The notes: generated from the letters alone by a model not told the origin. Counted from the stretch's first letter, positions 36,280 to 45,712 are shown. The stretch is 64,000 nucleotides of DNA from Nostoc carneum NIES-2107 (GCA_002368155.1 AP018180.1:2761947-2825946), one strand, 5' to 3'. Made by a program: numbers and translations.

Positions 36280-36891
36280 ATGACTCCGGATGAGATTGAA
36301 GCAGTTTTGCAAGCAGCCTTTAAAAGTTGTGATGCAGCCAGCTGTCCTCTCACTGATACGCAAAAACAGATATTACTGCAAGTGGTAGAGAAAATCCAAG
36401 GAAATTCTAAATTTGGGGTGTTAGAGATTGCTAATCCCTTGGATGAACTGACTTCAGAGGAATTGGTTGCATTTTTGCAGTTTGTGAGAACACAAGAAGC
36501 AGAAGACAAAATTTGGAAAACCAAATTACTTAATGATTGGTTGCACGAGAATGATTCTGGAGAAGTACAATTTATCCGCGAACGCTATGGCGTACAGTGG
36601 CTAAATCGGGTTCAAGCATATCATTTTGAAAAATACGCTGATTGTGAAGACGCACTTAAACTGAGAGTAGGCGATCGCATTGAAATTTCCAATGCTTTAT
36701 GGGAATGGGTACAAGACGATGGCCCTTGTAAGCCAGAATGGTATTCTTGCGTAGTCTTGCAAGTTGATGAAATGAAGAATGGCGATGATTTCGTTAGCAA
36801 TTGCGTCGTCCGCTTCTATAACGGTGCTGAATATGAAATTCAAGGAATTTACGAGTGGAACCGTTATAATTGGCGCTGGTTAAAGAACTAA
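36280..36891 (+). CDS. Conserved-looking hypothetical protein, 203 residues
   Basis: A soluble acidic protein. N-terminal helical part (MTPDEIEAVLQAAFKSC) with CDAASCPLTDTQKQILLQVVEKI, a middle helical part (DELTSEELVAFLQFVRTQEAEDKIWKTKLLNDWL), then a small barrel-like end (LKLRVGDRIEISNALWEWV, then CVVRFYNGAEYEIQGIYEWNRYNWRWL). The last half resembles an SH3-like strand pattern. I know the look of such proteins from cyanobacteria, but no function. It is 20 bp upstream of an alpha/beta hydrolase gene, probably co-transcribed. Confidence 0.75.
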   Translation: MTPDEIEAVLQAAFKSCDAASCPLTDTQKQILLQVVEKIQGNSKFGVLEIANPLDELTSEELVAFLQFVRTQEAEDKIWKTKLLNDWLHENDSGEVQFIRERYGVQWLNRVQAYHFEKYADCEDALKLRVGDRIEISNALWEWVQDDGPCKPEWYSCVVLQVDEMKNGDDFVSNCVVRFYNGAEYEIQGIYEWNRYNWRWLKN

Positions 36892-36911
36892 CAAGACTAC
36901 ATATTTAAACA

Positions 36912-37886
36912 ATGTTATCTTCTTTCAACAGTATTTTGCTGTTGGCTACAACTTGCTATTGTGCGATCGCTTCTTTGATGGAAGATCGCCAACCCCCACC
37001 AGGTAAACTGATTGATGTGGGTGGTTATAGTTTGCACCTTTATACTGCGGGCGAGTCTGGCCCCACAGTTATCGTAGAACACAGCCTAGGCGGGATTGAA
37101 GGTTATTTACTGCTGCCAGAGATAGCCAAGCATACAAGAGTTTGCATCTACGATCGCGCTGGATATGGTTGGAGCGATCATAGTCCATATCCGCGCACTA
37201 GTGCCCAAATGGTTGCAGAACTAGATTATTTACTTACTCAAGCTAACATTCAGCCACCCTATATTTTGGTGGGAAATTCCTTCGGTAGCTACAACGTGCG
37301 GCTGTATGCACAGTACTTCCCCGAAAAAGTTATGGGAATGGTACTTACCGATGGACTTCACGAAACTGCGATGCTGAAAATGCCCATCCCTTTACAGTTT
37401 TTAAAACTGTTTTTTTTATCGGGATTTGTGATGTCCTTTATTGGTTCCATTCTGGGTATTGTGCGATTACTCAAAGTCATAGGGGTATTTGAGTTAATCA
37501 AACGCGAGTTAATTAAATTTCCTAAATTGATTTTAAACCCAGTCAAGCGTTCTTTCTGCCGTCCCAAGCACTGGATAACGATGAGTCGAGAAATATTAAA
37601 TTTAGATATTAGTAGCCGCCAGGTTGAACTAGCTAATTACTTTGAGGCCTTACCCATAGTTAGTATTAAAGCTAAAACCTTTTTTCATCCTTCTATTTGG
37701 TCTCTGTTTCTACCTATAAAAGCTGCTAATAAATTAAGAGAGCAGATGCATAGCGAAATCCTCAACTTATCTACAAATTCTGTACAAATTCAGGCTGATA
37801 AAAGTGGTCATTTTGTTTGGATAGACCAACCTGAAATCATTGTGGGTGCGATTTTGGAGATTTTGAACACTTGCGATCGCAATTAG
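36912..37886 (+). CDS. Alpha/beta hydrolase with N-terminal signal or anchor
   Basis: A 324-residue protein. Residues about 4-22 are hydrophobic (FNSILLLATTCYCAIA). HSLGGIEG marks the oxyanion loop, YDRAGYGWSD the next block, GNSFGSYN the nucleophile elbow and SGHFVWIDQP the catalytic His. A hydrophobic cap insertion lies at about 160-200 (FLKLFFLSGFVMSFIGSIL), which suggests membrane contact or a lipid-like substrate. It lies 20 bp after the 203-residue gene. Confidence 0.82.
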   Translation: MLSSFNSILLLATTCYCAIASLMEDRQPPPGKLIDVGGYSLHLYTAGESGPTVIVEHSLGGIEGYLLLPEIAKHTRVCIYDRAGYGWSDHSPYPRTSAQMVAELDYLLTQANIQPPYILVGNSFGSYNVRLYAQYFPEKVMGMVLTDGLHETAMLKMPIPLQFLKLFFLSGFVMSFIGSILGIVRLLKVIGVFELIKRELIKFPKLILNPVKRSFCRPKHWITMSREILNLDISSRQVELANYFEALPIVSIKAKTFFHPSIWSLFLPIKAANKLREQMHSEILNLSTNSVQIQADKSGHFVWIDQPEIIVGAILEILNTCDRN

Positions 37887-37931
37887 TGTTTCACAATTGA
37901 CTCTAGAATTTATATTGGATTCTTGAAGTTC

Positions 37932-37966
37932 AGGTAGGATGCGTTAGCGATAGCGTAACGCATCAA
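37932..37966. repeat. GTAGGATGCGTTA palindromic repeat, copy 3
   Basis: GTAGGATGCGTTAGCGATAG and CGTAACGCATC, the same family as 13045 and 16221, located between convergent genes. Confidence 0.65.
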
Positions 37967-38146
37967 CGCCAAAGCTTTTCGTTCCTCAAACCAACCTTGT
38001 ATATGTTGGGTTTCACTCCGTTTAACTTGAACCTATATCCACATCTACCAATTATTCAAAATTCAGCAACAGATACTCGACTATCAACTATAGGAAAATC
38101 TGGCTTTATTAGTTTTAAATTTTGAATTTTAAATTTTGAATTATTA

Positions 38147-38611
38147 TTAATTCTCTACTGGCTCTTGGTCAAATTGTCGCATCAATTGTAGAAGAGCTTC
38201 TTTATCCGTTGGTTGTCCCTCCTTAAGCAATTTGGCTAAACCTTCAAAATACTTTTCGCGTTCTCCTGCGGGACAAAACATAATTAATAACTTTGCAGGT
38301 CTGTTTCCTGGATTGCTAAATGTATGAGGAGTTCCTGGTGGAACTAATACAAAAGCTCCTGGTAGACCCTGTATTGTTTGCTCGCCAACTATAATTTCCA
38401 CTTCTCCTTCTAGAACATAAAACATTTCTTCCATCTGGCGATGAATATGCAGTATGGGTGCAGTTCCTCCTGGTTGTATTAAGTTTTCAAACAATCCCAA
38501 GTGACCGTTAGTATCAGTTCCAATAACTTTGAATGTCACTTTGCTGTCACCAATAATTAAGTGATTACCTTCTCCTGGCGCTAATATAATTTCTTTAATT
38601 GGTAAAGTCAT
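38147..38611 (-). CDS. Cupin-domain protein
   Basis: A 154-residue single-cupin protein. Motif 1 is PILHIHRQMEEMFYVLEGEVEI, with two His and Glu as metal ligands, and motif 2 PGTPHTFSNPGNRPAKLLIM, with the third His. The metal and substrate are unknown. It has a C-terminal helical tail (EKYFEGLAKLLKEGQ). Monocistronic. Confidence 0.85.
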   Translation of the reverse strand: MTLPIKEIILAPGEGNHLIIGDSKVTFKVIGTDTNGHLGLFENLIQPGGTAPILHIHRQMEEMFYVLEGEVEIIVGEQTIQGLPGAFVLVPPGTPHTFSNPGNRPAKLLIMFCPAGEREKYFEGLAKLLKEGQPTDKEALLQLMRQFDQEPVEN

Positions 38612-39183
38612 ATAAACTCCTGTGGTGTGAGATTTCTATTTTTACAATTCTAATGAATGGAAAATTATATATCTTCAGCCCCTTAGACAGTCAAGCATCT
38701 ATCTAGAGACTAATTTTTTCACTAATTAACAACAATCAGGTTATTGATACTGACAAAATTTTATTAATATTGGTCAAAATGAATGTGATGCATAGATTGA
38801 AGTTTATGATAAAGCAGAGCATCATTGATAATTTAAAAGTAAAATCCCAAATGATAGCAAATAGCTGAATCAATCGGTAGGAGGATGGAGCTAAGACTAT
38901 AAATTTTTAACTTTAAAACAAGTGACAACTTTTTAGTGATGTAGAAAATTCTAGCTGGGCAAAACCTGCACCAAATTAAAACCTTTGCAGCATTGTCAGG
39001 GTATAAATCAGTTTGGGTTTCTTTACTTTTAGGAAATATCTGACAGCATACTCAATAACAGTAGATGGAACAATTTTGTTTGCTCACATCTTGCTTTTGA
39101 CTTTGTAGCTAATGCCCAACCTATCAACATCGCTATCAAATAGCAATTGTTTAAAGCTCAGTAATCTATCAGGAGATTGATAA
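38612..39183. other. Intergenic, 572 bp, divergent promoters
   Basis: Separates the cupin and the Gfo/Idh/MocA genes, which point away from each other. AT-rich with no repeat family member. AGGAGATTGATAA precedes the second gene. I see no further gene or hairpin of note. Confidence 0.4.
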
Positions 39184-40302
39184 ATGACAGCTACAAATGG
39201 GAAGCGCAAAATTCGTTACGCAGTTATAGGACTAGGTTGGATTGCTCAAGAAACTGTGCTACCTGCTTTTGCTCAAACTGAAAATTCGCAATTAGTGGCA
39301 TTATTTTCTGAAGACCAAGTTAAGCGTGACGAATTGGGTAAACAATATGGAGTTAAAGCTTTCTCTTACGAAGAGTACGACAATTGCTTACGAAGTGGCG
39401 AAATTGATGTAGTTTACATTGCTTTGCCCAATCATTTACATTGCGATTACACTGTACGAGCAGCAAATGCTGGAGTTCATGTGCTTTGCGAGAAGCCAAT
39501 GGCAGTGACAGAGCAGGAGTGTGAACAGATGATTCGCGCTACTAAAGATAATAACATCAAGCTGATGATTGCTTACCGTTTGCATTTTGACAAAGCAAAT
39601 ATGCAAGCAGTAGAGATTGCAAAATCTGGAAAAATTGGCGACCCGCGTATTTTTAACTCAGTATTTACTCAGCAGGTTGAAGAAGGTAACGTCCGCCTAG
39701 AGCCAATCTCCAATGGTGGCGGTACTGTGTACGATATGGGTATCTACTGCATCAATGCTGCTCGTTATCTGTTTCAGGATGAACCAACTGAAATATTTGC
39801 CTTTAGCGCCAGTAAAGAAAAGCAAGACTTTGACGAAGTTGACGAAATGACAACTGCTATTCTGCGGTTTCCAGGCGAGAGATTAGCCAGCTTTACCTCT
39901 AGCTTTGGTGCTTCACCAGTTTCAACCCTCCAGTTGGTTGGTACAAAAGGCGATTTGCAAATGGATTCAGCCTACTCCTATCAAGGAGAACTCAAGCAGC
40001 AAATTACTATCAATAATCAAACAAAAGAACAATTTTATGCTGCTGGCGACCAGTTTGCTGCAGAAATCACCTACTTCTCTGATTGCATTCTTAACGATAA
40101 AGAACCAGAACCATCAGGTGAAGAAGGTTTGGCAGATATCAGGATTATCCGTGCAATTTACCAATCAGCACAAACGGCTCAGCCTGTGCATCTGAGTGAG
40201 TTCCATCGTCAGCAAAGACCATCAGCACAGCAAATTATTCAGCGTCCTTCAGCTGAATCTCCAGAGTTGATTCATGCAGCAGATCCTTCGGGTAAGTCGT
40301 AG
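39184..40302 (+). CDS. Gfo/Idh/MocA family oxidoreductase
   Basis: A 372-residue NAD(P)-dependent dehydrogenase. The N-terminal Rossmann motif YAVIGLGWIAQE (12-23), the family motif CEKPMAVTEQEC with the catalytic Lys, and GGGTVYDMGIYCINAARY in the C-terminal alpha/beta domain are clear. Such enzymes oxidise sugars or inositols. An unusual Gln-rich tail (EFHRQQRPSAQQIIQRPS) extends past the normal end. An AGGAG lies eight bases before the ATG. Confidence 0.9.
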   Translation: MTATNGKRKIRYAVIGLGWIAQETVLPAFAQTENSQLVALFSEDQVKRDELGKQYGVKAFSYEEYDNCLRSGEIDVVYIALPNHLHCDYTVRAANAGVHVLCEKPMAVTEQECEQMIRATKDNNIKLMIAYRLHFDKANMQAVEIAKSGKIGDPRIFNSVFTQQVEEGNVRLEPISNGGGTVYDMGIYCINAARYLFQDEPTEIFAFSASKEKQDFDEVDEMTTAILRFPGERLASFTSSFGASPVSTLQLVGTKGDLQMDSAYSYQGELKQQITINNQTKEQFYAAGDQFAAEITYFSDCILNDKEPEPSGEEGLADIRIIRAIYQSAQTAQPVHLSEFHRQQRPSAQQIIQRPSAESPELIHAADPSGKS

Positions 40303-40667
40303 TTAAAGATGAGGGAATACGGTTCAGATAACGGACTTCCAACTAAAAAAATATACTATCGCTTTTTTGGCAGGGGGGCAGGGAGCAGGGGAGAATAAAA
40401 ATATTCTCGGACTATATTGGATAATTTATTTTCTGGAAGTCCCTAAAACAAATCGATTGACGTTTAAATCCTGTAGAGACGCGATTTATCGCGTCTCCAC
40501 AACCTCAAAATCATCACCAAAAATTCTGAATCGAACCGTATTAATTGATCAGAGAAATAAACTGTAATTCCTGATTCCCTTGTATTCTTGATTGGCTTTT
40601 AAGTACAGACGCGATTAATCATGCCTCTCCAACTCTTGACCCCTAAATTATTTACAGATTGATAATT
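40303..40667. other. Intergenic, 365 bp, palindrome copies
   Basis: Contains a GGGGGCAGGGAGCAGGGGAG heptamer tract (40374-40395), the hairpin GTAGAGACGCGATTTATCGCGTCTCCAC (40472-40500) and a degenerate copy of it (40604-40628). No gene is seen. ACTTCCA/GGAAGTCCC pieces (40338, 40435) may be element ends. Confidence 0.55.
40472..40500. repeat. GAGACGCGATTTATCGCGTCTC hairpin, copy 5
   Basis: Near-perfect palindrome of the 8319 family. A decayed sixth copy (ACAGACGCGATTAATCATGCC) begins at 40605. Confidence 0.75.
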
Positions 40668-41135
40668 ATGGAAATCAGAAGTTCAGCCTTTTTTATCGGC
40701 AATACTATTCCCTTTAAATACACTTGCGATGGAGATAATATATCTCCTCCAATTCATTGGGAAGACCCTCCACAAGGTACACAAAGTTTTGCTTTGATTG
40801 TGGATGACCCAGATGCACCTGAGAAAACTTTTACTCATTGGGTTGTCTACAACATACCTGTTGATAGGCGGGAATTACCAGAAGGTATTACTCCAGAACC
40901 TAAGATTGCCAATGGTGGTATACAAGGACAAAATAGTTTTGGTCGATTAGGTTTTGGCGGCCCTTGTCCGCCTTCAAAGGATGGCGCTCATCGTTATTTT
41001 TTCAAAATTTTTGCATTAGACCAATTGCTCGATTTACCCCCCGGTGTCAGCAAGGAAGAATTATTGCAAGCAATCGAAGGTCATGTTTTAGATAAGGCAG
41101 AAGTCATGGGGCGTTATGCTAGGGAAATTAGATAA
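40668..41135 (+). CDS. YbhB/YbcL-family PEBP-like protein
   Basis: A 155-residue protein of the phosphatidylethanolamine-binding/Raf-kinase-inhibitor fold. It contains FKYTCDGDNISPPIHW, ALIVDDPDAPEKTFTHWVVYNI, the ligand-site GFGGPCPPSKDGAHRY and a C-terminal helix. The ATG at 40668 is preferred over a TTG three codons earlier. Bacterial members have no firmly known function. Cytosolic. Confidence 0.88.
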   Translation: MEIRSSAFFIGNTIPFKYTCDGDNISPPIHWEDPPQGTQSFALIVDDPDAPEKTFTHWVVYNIPVDRRELPEGITPEPKIANGGIQGQNSFGRLGFGGPCPPSKDGAHRYFFKIFALDQLLDLPPGVSKEELLQAIEGHVLDKAEVMGRYAREIR

Positions 41136-41159
41136 TTAGATTTTGAATTGTTGGCTTAG

Positions 41160-41327
41160 CCTCTATTTCAGTCCAGTAGTGTGCGTTATCAAGTAGACCT
41201 GACTTTTCCCGTTAAGTCTTTTTTGCAAGCTGCCAGCCCTCACAGAGGTCGTGTAATTTTAACCAACCTCGCCACAGTACCTGAATACCAATGGGTGTTT
41301 TACTTCGATGTTCTAAGTAAGAAGTAG
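41160..41327 (+). other. Short open frame, possible gene remnant
   Basis: Open from just after a TAG (41157) to TAG at 41325-41327, about 55 codons. It reads VRYQVDLTFPVKSFLQAASP, then GRVILTNLATVPEYQWVFYFDVL, which looks like normal protein sequence, but the only start is GTG at 41181 without a Shine-Dalgarno site. It is probably a remnant of a larger gene. Not recognised. Confidence 0.3.
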
Positions 41328-41356
41328 GTGGGAGTATTTGGATTTACCTAAAAAAG

Positions 41357-41569
41357 TTAATCATTAAAAAAGTTTGGATTTAAATCAACAGGAAATACCA
41401 AAAGTTCCCTAGCCGCCTCCTGCTTAGTTATTTGATAAATTTCGATTGCCTTTAATAACCGACAGTATTTAATTGGTATCCATTGCCCATCACTGAAAAA
41501 ATATATTACAACCCGGTGATTTAGGTATTGTTCTGAAGGAAGCGGAACACTCCAGTTGTCAGTCAACAT
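41357..41569 (-). CDS. Small hypothetical protein, 70 residues
   Basis: A soluble protein: MLTDNWSVPLPSEQYLNHRV, VIYFFSDGQWIPIKYCRLLKAIEIYQITKQEA, ending LNPNFFND. The start is an ATG. Not recognised. It may be a true small gene; the pair of short frames here suggests a locus in decay or a small accessory cassette. Confidence 0.5.
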   Translation of the reverse strand: MLTDNWSVPLPSEQYLNHRVVIYFFSDGQWIPIKYCRLLKAIEIYQITKQEAARELLVFPVDLNPNFFND

Positions 41570-42020
41570 CTATTTCTTGAGTCATATATTTACTAGGCGT
41601 GCACTATTGATTTTTTGATTCCTTCTCATCCTATTGATATGCAACTGTTTTGATTGACTATCTCTAGTTAGGTTCCCATTTATTACGAAGGTTATATTTT
41701 AACAATCAGCAGCGAATAATTAAGTTAAGATAAATGAGTGAATAATTGCACTGAATATTTATTGAATGAAATTGAAATTTTTCAAACCTAATAGACATTA
41801 AAAATATTCCTGTCAACTATTACAAAAAAAATAATATAGGTGACTATTAATCGTGGAAATTTAGTTACAACTTATGGGCGCAAATTTACCCAGAAACTTG
41901 TGAATTATAGCCAAACTCAAATAAACCCAGTGGCGCAATTCTAAGGTCGCAGGGATGAAAAAACGACACACAGGCGTTGCAGTTGCTTTGTTCTTTTGGA
42001 TTTTCGACCTGACGACTACA
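41570..42020. other. Intergenic, 451 bp, AT-rich
   Basis: AT-rich stretch downstream of cysK and upstream of the 70-residue gene, both minus strand. A 64-codon open frame starting at 41955 on the plus strand is mostly antisense to cysK and unsupported. I see no repeat family. Confidence 0.4.
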
Positions 42021-42980
42021 CTAAATTACCTCTATTATTTCTGTGCTACTTTGGTTCCACATGACCGTGCTGAGATAGCGTTCTCCCGCACTGGGTTGGA
42101 GAATCACAATTCGTTGCTGATTGTAGTGCGATCGCTTTCCTATTTGTAACCCAGCATAAACCATTGCACCTGTGGAGATTCCACTGAGGATGCCTTCTAC
42201 TTGAGCTAATTGTCGTCCTGTTTCGTAAGCTTGCGTCTCGCTGACTGTAAAAATTTCATCGATGAAATCGACTCGCAAAACATCGGGAATGAACCCTGCA
42301 CCAATACCCTGTAAATTATGTTCCCCTGCGGGTTTACCACTTAGCACCGCACTATTAGCGGGTTCAACAGCAATTATTTGGATGTGGGGATTTTGCTGTT
42401 TGAGATAGCTACCAGCACCGGTGAGAGTTCCGCCTGTTCCCACACCGACAATTAACATGGCAATGTCACCATCAGTATCCTGCCAAATTTCTGGCCCAGT
42501 AGTATCGTAATGGATTTTGGGATTGGCGGGATTGCTGAATTGATGGGGTGAGAAAGCATTGGGAATGGTGGTGAGAAGTTGATTCGCATGAGCGATCGCT
42601 CCTTGAATATCTGCGGCGGCCGGAGTTAAAATTACTTCTGCACCATAAGCTTGGACAATTTGCCGTCGTTCCTGGCTCATGTTTTCTGGCATAGTCAAAA
42701 TCAAGCGATAGCCCTTGGCGGCACATACCATTGCTAACCCAATCCCAGTATTTCCAGAGGTGGCTTCGACAATGGTGGAAATTCCCGGTTGGATTAACCC
42801 CGTCCGTTCTGCTTCTCGCATCATGCTAATGGCAATTCGGTCTTTTACCGACTTAGCGGGATTCATCCCCTCCAATTTCAAGACAATTTCCGCCACACAG
42901 CCAAACAGCTGCGGTAAGCGTTGTAGTTTTACCAGGGGAGTATGTCCAACAATTTCTGTAATGTCATGATAAATTCGCAT
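42021..42980 (-). CDS. cysK: Cysteine synthase (O-acetylserine sulfhydrylase)
   Basis: A 319-residue PLP enzyme. The PLP-binding Lys46 is in NPAKSVKDRIA, the substrate loop is TSGNTGIG (about 69-76), the phosphate loop is GVGTGGTLTGAGSYL and the closing motif is GISTGAM. It makes cysteine from O-acetylserine and sulphide. It starts 17 bp after the 904-residue fusion gene on the same strand, so the two very likely share a transcript. Confidence 0.92.
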   Translation of the reverse strand: MRIYHDITEIVGHTPLVKLQRLPQLFGCVAEIVLKLEGMNPAKSVKDRIAISMMREAERTGLIQPGISTIVEATSGNTGIGLAMVCAAKGYRLILTMPENMSQERRQIVQAYGAEVILTPAAADIQGAIAHANQLLTTIPNAFSPHQFSNPANPKIHYDTTGPEIWQDTDGDIAMLIVGVGTGGTLTGAGSYLKQQNPHIQIIAVEPANSAVLSGKPAGEHNLQGIGAGFIPDVLRVDFIDEIFTVSETQAYETGRQLAQVEGILSGISTGAMVYAGLQIGKRSHYNQQRIVILQPSAGERYLSTVMWNQSSTEIIEVI

Positions 42981-42997
42981 TCAGAAAATTATGTAAT

Positions 42998-45712
42998 TTA
43001 CTCTAAAATCATCAACCGAAACAGGAATGCTGTAAAACCCAACATCAATAAAAGATGGGGAAGATTCTTAAATATTGGTCGCTGAGTAATGCGTAACAGG
43101 GGATAAGGGCTGAAAATCATTGCTGAGAGTAGCGTTACCCCTTGGAGAAATTGAGCCACATCAAAACTCCAGGTGAGTGTGGGTAAGGAAGCACCACTAA
43201 ATCCTAAAGTTCTGGCTACCACAGGCAGAATTTGCCCTGCTTCCATCATGGCAGCGGGAATGTAGTGAGCGAGATTGGCTGCTAAAGTGAAGGGAAGATA
43301 GGCGTAGATGACGGTGAGATAGTTCGGTTGCTGTGGATCGAAGAAACGAGCGATCGCATGAGTCAAATAAGTCAAGATGGCGGGAATAGCCAAAAATACT
43401 AGGGCAATGGGAATGCTCATCAGTAAATGATCGGCATTGATGGGAATCCCATCCCATCCCAACCATCCCAGAATTGTCTGGGTATGGTGCATGAATACGC
43501 CACCAAACAATAACAGCAATAGAGCCGCTTCTGCCCAAAAACCTCGATGATTGTCTAATAAATCTGATGCTGGAAATCTGAGATTTAATTGTGCTGAACG
43601 ATTGGGACAGGCTTTGAGGCAAGTCATGCACAACATACAGTCTCGGTTATCTTGCAACTGTGCTGGGTGGGAATAAAGGGGACAACCGCCTGTTGCCTGT
43701 CCTTCATTGGCTAAGGCATCGGCAAAGGTAACAGGTGTAGCATCACTGCCTTTGTAACAGCCAAAGGTGTTGCACTGGCTGCCACACACCTGCTGCGTCG
43801 AGCGCAACTCCACCATCGAGAGTTTAGCAAACATCCCATTCATGCCCCCAATCGGACAGAGATAGCGACACCATAACCGCCGTTCATAAATCAGGCTAAA
43901 AATCACGGCACCAGCTGTAATTACCACCAGCAACCAGGCAGAAAGATAAGCATGGTGCGGTAAATCCCAGAGTTTTTCCCACAGATAAATGGCCACAAAA
44001 CCTGCAAATAAAATCCAGGCTCCCCAACGGTTCAGCCATTGGGTATTCCAGGGGAGTTGCTGACGCGGCCACAGCCACAGAGAGAATCTTCGCAACCATT
44101 CGCCAGTAATCATAAATGGGCAGACGGCACACCAAAGGCGACCGACAAAGGCAAACAGAAACAAATACCCAGGCCACCACCATGCCCAAAATAAATTCAG
44201 GGTGATGCTGCTCTGGCGCTCTTGCGGGCCGATAAATCCCAGGATTGTCACAGGTACAAAAACTGCCATCATCACCACCCAGATGCCTTCGGGATACCAC
44301 CAACTCAATAAAACTCGTCGCAACCAAGGGACATGAGTTAACAGGTCAAGGCGAAAGGCATTCTTTGTGGATTGCACCGACCACAATGCCTGCTCAGAAA
44401 TGACCGTATGGCCAGATGGTGTCATAATCACAGCACGGTGCAAAATCTCTGCCAGTTCTGATAAGTTGCCAGGATAGTCGTAACTGAGGAGACGGCGTAG
44501 ATTTGATTGATCCAGCCTTAACAACGAGCGATTCTGTTCTCGGCAGAACTGAGCAAGAAAGTAACGGGCAAAGTCGAGGATATCTGCTTTGCGTTGGGGT
44601 AGAGTAAAGAGTTTGATAGTGATGGCGTTAACATCAGACAACTCTAGTTTTTGAGGAGATGCCAAAATCAGCCGCACCCAAGACTGGATCGGTTGAGGTG
44701 GTTGAGTTGCCAAATCCGTTTTGCTGACAATGCCATGATTGGGCAGTACTAATCCGGTTTTGAGATAGTGAATTAAGCGAGTGCGATCGCCTTCACTCAA
44801 TACTTGCACATTTTCTAACAGCAGGGTGCCACGCTCCAATAGTTCCAGGATGCCGGGTTGCTGACCGATTCTGCCAAACAAAGTATCGGTATCTAGCCGA
44901 CCATCTTCAGAACGAGGTAAATTAGCACAATCCATTTCTGCAAAGGGTTGCGCTGCCAATGCAGAACGAGCATGGATTAGCCCTGCTACAAAGGTTTTAC
45001 CTGTACCTGGTTGCGCCTGTAAGATTACAGGCTGGAGATTTGCGGCTGCTTGATGAATCTGCTGTGCGAGTTTTTGGGCTGCTTTACTACTGCCGAGAAT
45101 GCTGGCTTCGTTAGGAACAGCTTGAATGTAGGATTTTAACCCTTGAATTCGCATCTGTTCTTTAGCAATGCGCGCCGCATATTCATGCAAATCCTGATCA
45201 AGGAGGGAATGAATTACCTGTTGGATTGCTGGGTATTCCCCAATTAGGGTTTGAAACTGAGCTTGGGGGAGAAACCAAATTTCACTTTTGCTAAGAGCGA
45301 TCGCACTGGTTTGATAATTGCCCTCAACCGCATTGGCAACTAGTGTATAGCCAAACAAATCTCCGGCATTGCGGTAACGAATTAGCGATTTCCCAATCAG
45401 GGATTGACGGAAGATTTCCACACTACCCCATTTGATCAGGTACATACCAATGGGCGTTTGTCCTTCCTGGTAAATAAACGTTTGTGGTTCTACATGAAAG
45501 CAGTAAAAAGATTGAGCGATCGCCTGTAATACTTCTTTGGGCAATTTACCCCAAACTCGATGAAAACTTAGCCAACTGCTACATTCAGCCACTAAAGACT
45601 CATTCAAAGTTACAGCACTAGCGTTGTCTGTTCCCAAAGGGGATATTTGTCCTGGCATTACCAGAACTGGCTCTCTTTGAAGACTATTGGTCAAAGTTTC
45701 TCCAAAATCCAT
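42998..45712 (-). CDS. cNMP-binding / degenerate AAA+ / polyferredoxin fusion
   Basis: A 904-residue protein of three modules. Residues about 50-165 are a cyclic-nucleotide-binding domain (FIYQEGQTPIGMYLIKWGSV, NAGDLFGY). Residues about 205-440 are a bacterial-enhancer-binding AAA+ domain: Walker A QPGTGKT (234-240), but LFG(280) runs straight into RIGQQPGILE, so the sigma-54 GAFTGA loop is deleted. Walker B is GTLLLEN instead of GTLFLDE, and the sensor-II Arg is Ser418 (PGNLSEL). Residues about 470-904 are membrane helices of a NapH/NosR-like polyferredoxin: Cys528/Cys531 (CAVCP), Cys615/Cys619 (CRYLCP), a Cys643-647-652-677 set and a Cys692-695-698-702 ferredoxin motif. No output HTH is present. 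It is probably a redox-linked signalling or electron-transfer protein; function unknown. Confidence 0.85.
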   Translation of the reverse strand: MDFGETLTNSLQREPVLVMPGQISPLGTDNASAVTLNESLVAECSSWLSFHRVWGKLPKEVLQAIAQSFYCFHVEPQTFIYQEGQTPIGMYLIKWGSVEIFRQSLIGKSLIRYRNAGDLFGYTLVANAVEGNYQTSAIALSKSEIWFLPQAQFQTLIGEYPAIQQVIHSLLDQDLHEYAARIAKEQMRIQGLKSYIQAVPNEASILGSSKAAQKLAQQIHQAAANLQPVILQAQPGTGKTFVAGLIHARSALAAQPFAEMDCANLPRSEDGRLDTDTLFGRIGQQPGILELLERGTLLLENVQVLSEGDRTRLIHYLKTGLVLPNHGIVSKTDLATQPPQPIQSWVRLILASPQKLELSDVNAITIKLFTLPQRKADILDFARYFLAQFCREQNRSLLRLDQSNLRRLLSYDYPGNLSELAEILHRAVIMTPSGHTVISEQALWSVQSTKNAFRLDLLTHVPWLRRVLLSWWYPEGIWVVMMAVFVPVTILGFIGPQERQSSITLNLFWAWWWPGYLFLFAFVGRLWCAVCPFMITGEWLRRFSLWLWPRQQLPWNTQWLNRWGAWILFAGFVAIYLWEKLWDLPHHAYLSAWLLVVITAGAVIFSLIYERRLWCRYLCPIGGMNGMFAKLSMVELRSTQQVCGSQCNTFGCYKGSDATPVTFADALANEGQATGGCPLYSHPAQLQDNRDCMLCMTCLKACPNRSAQLNLRFPASDLLDNHRGFWAEAALLLLLFGGVFMHHTQTILGWLGWDGIPINADHLLMSIPIALVFLAIPAILTYLTHAIARFFDPQQPNYLTVIYAYLPFTLAANLAHYIPAAMMEAGQILPVVARTLGFSGASLPTLTWSFDVAQFLQGVTLLSAMIFSPYPLLRITQRPIFKNLPHLLLMLGFTAFLFRLMILE

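Noticed and set aside
40367-40567. 66-codon plus-strand frame
   Set aside because: Spans a GGGGCAG heptamer tract and a GACGCGAT palindrome; repeat-derived.
43896-44327. 143-codon frame antiparallel or alternative to the fusion gene
   Set aside because: Alternative frame within the strongly supported 904-residue gene; a shadow of its codon bias.
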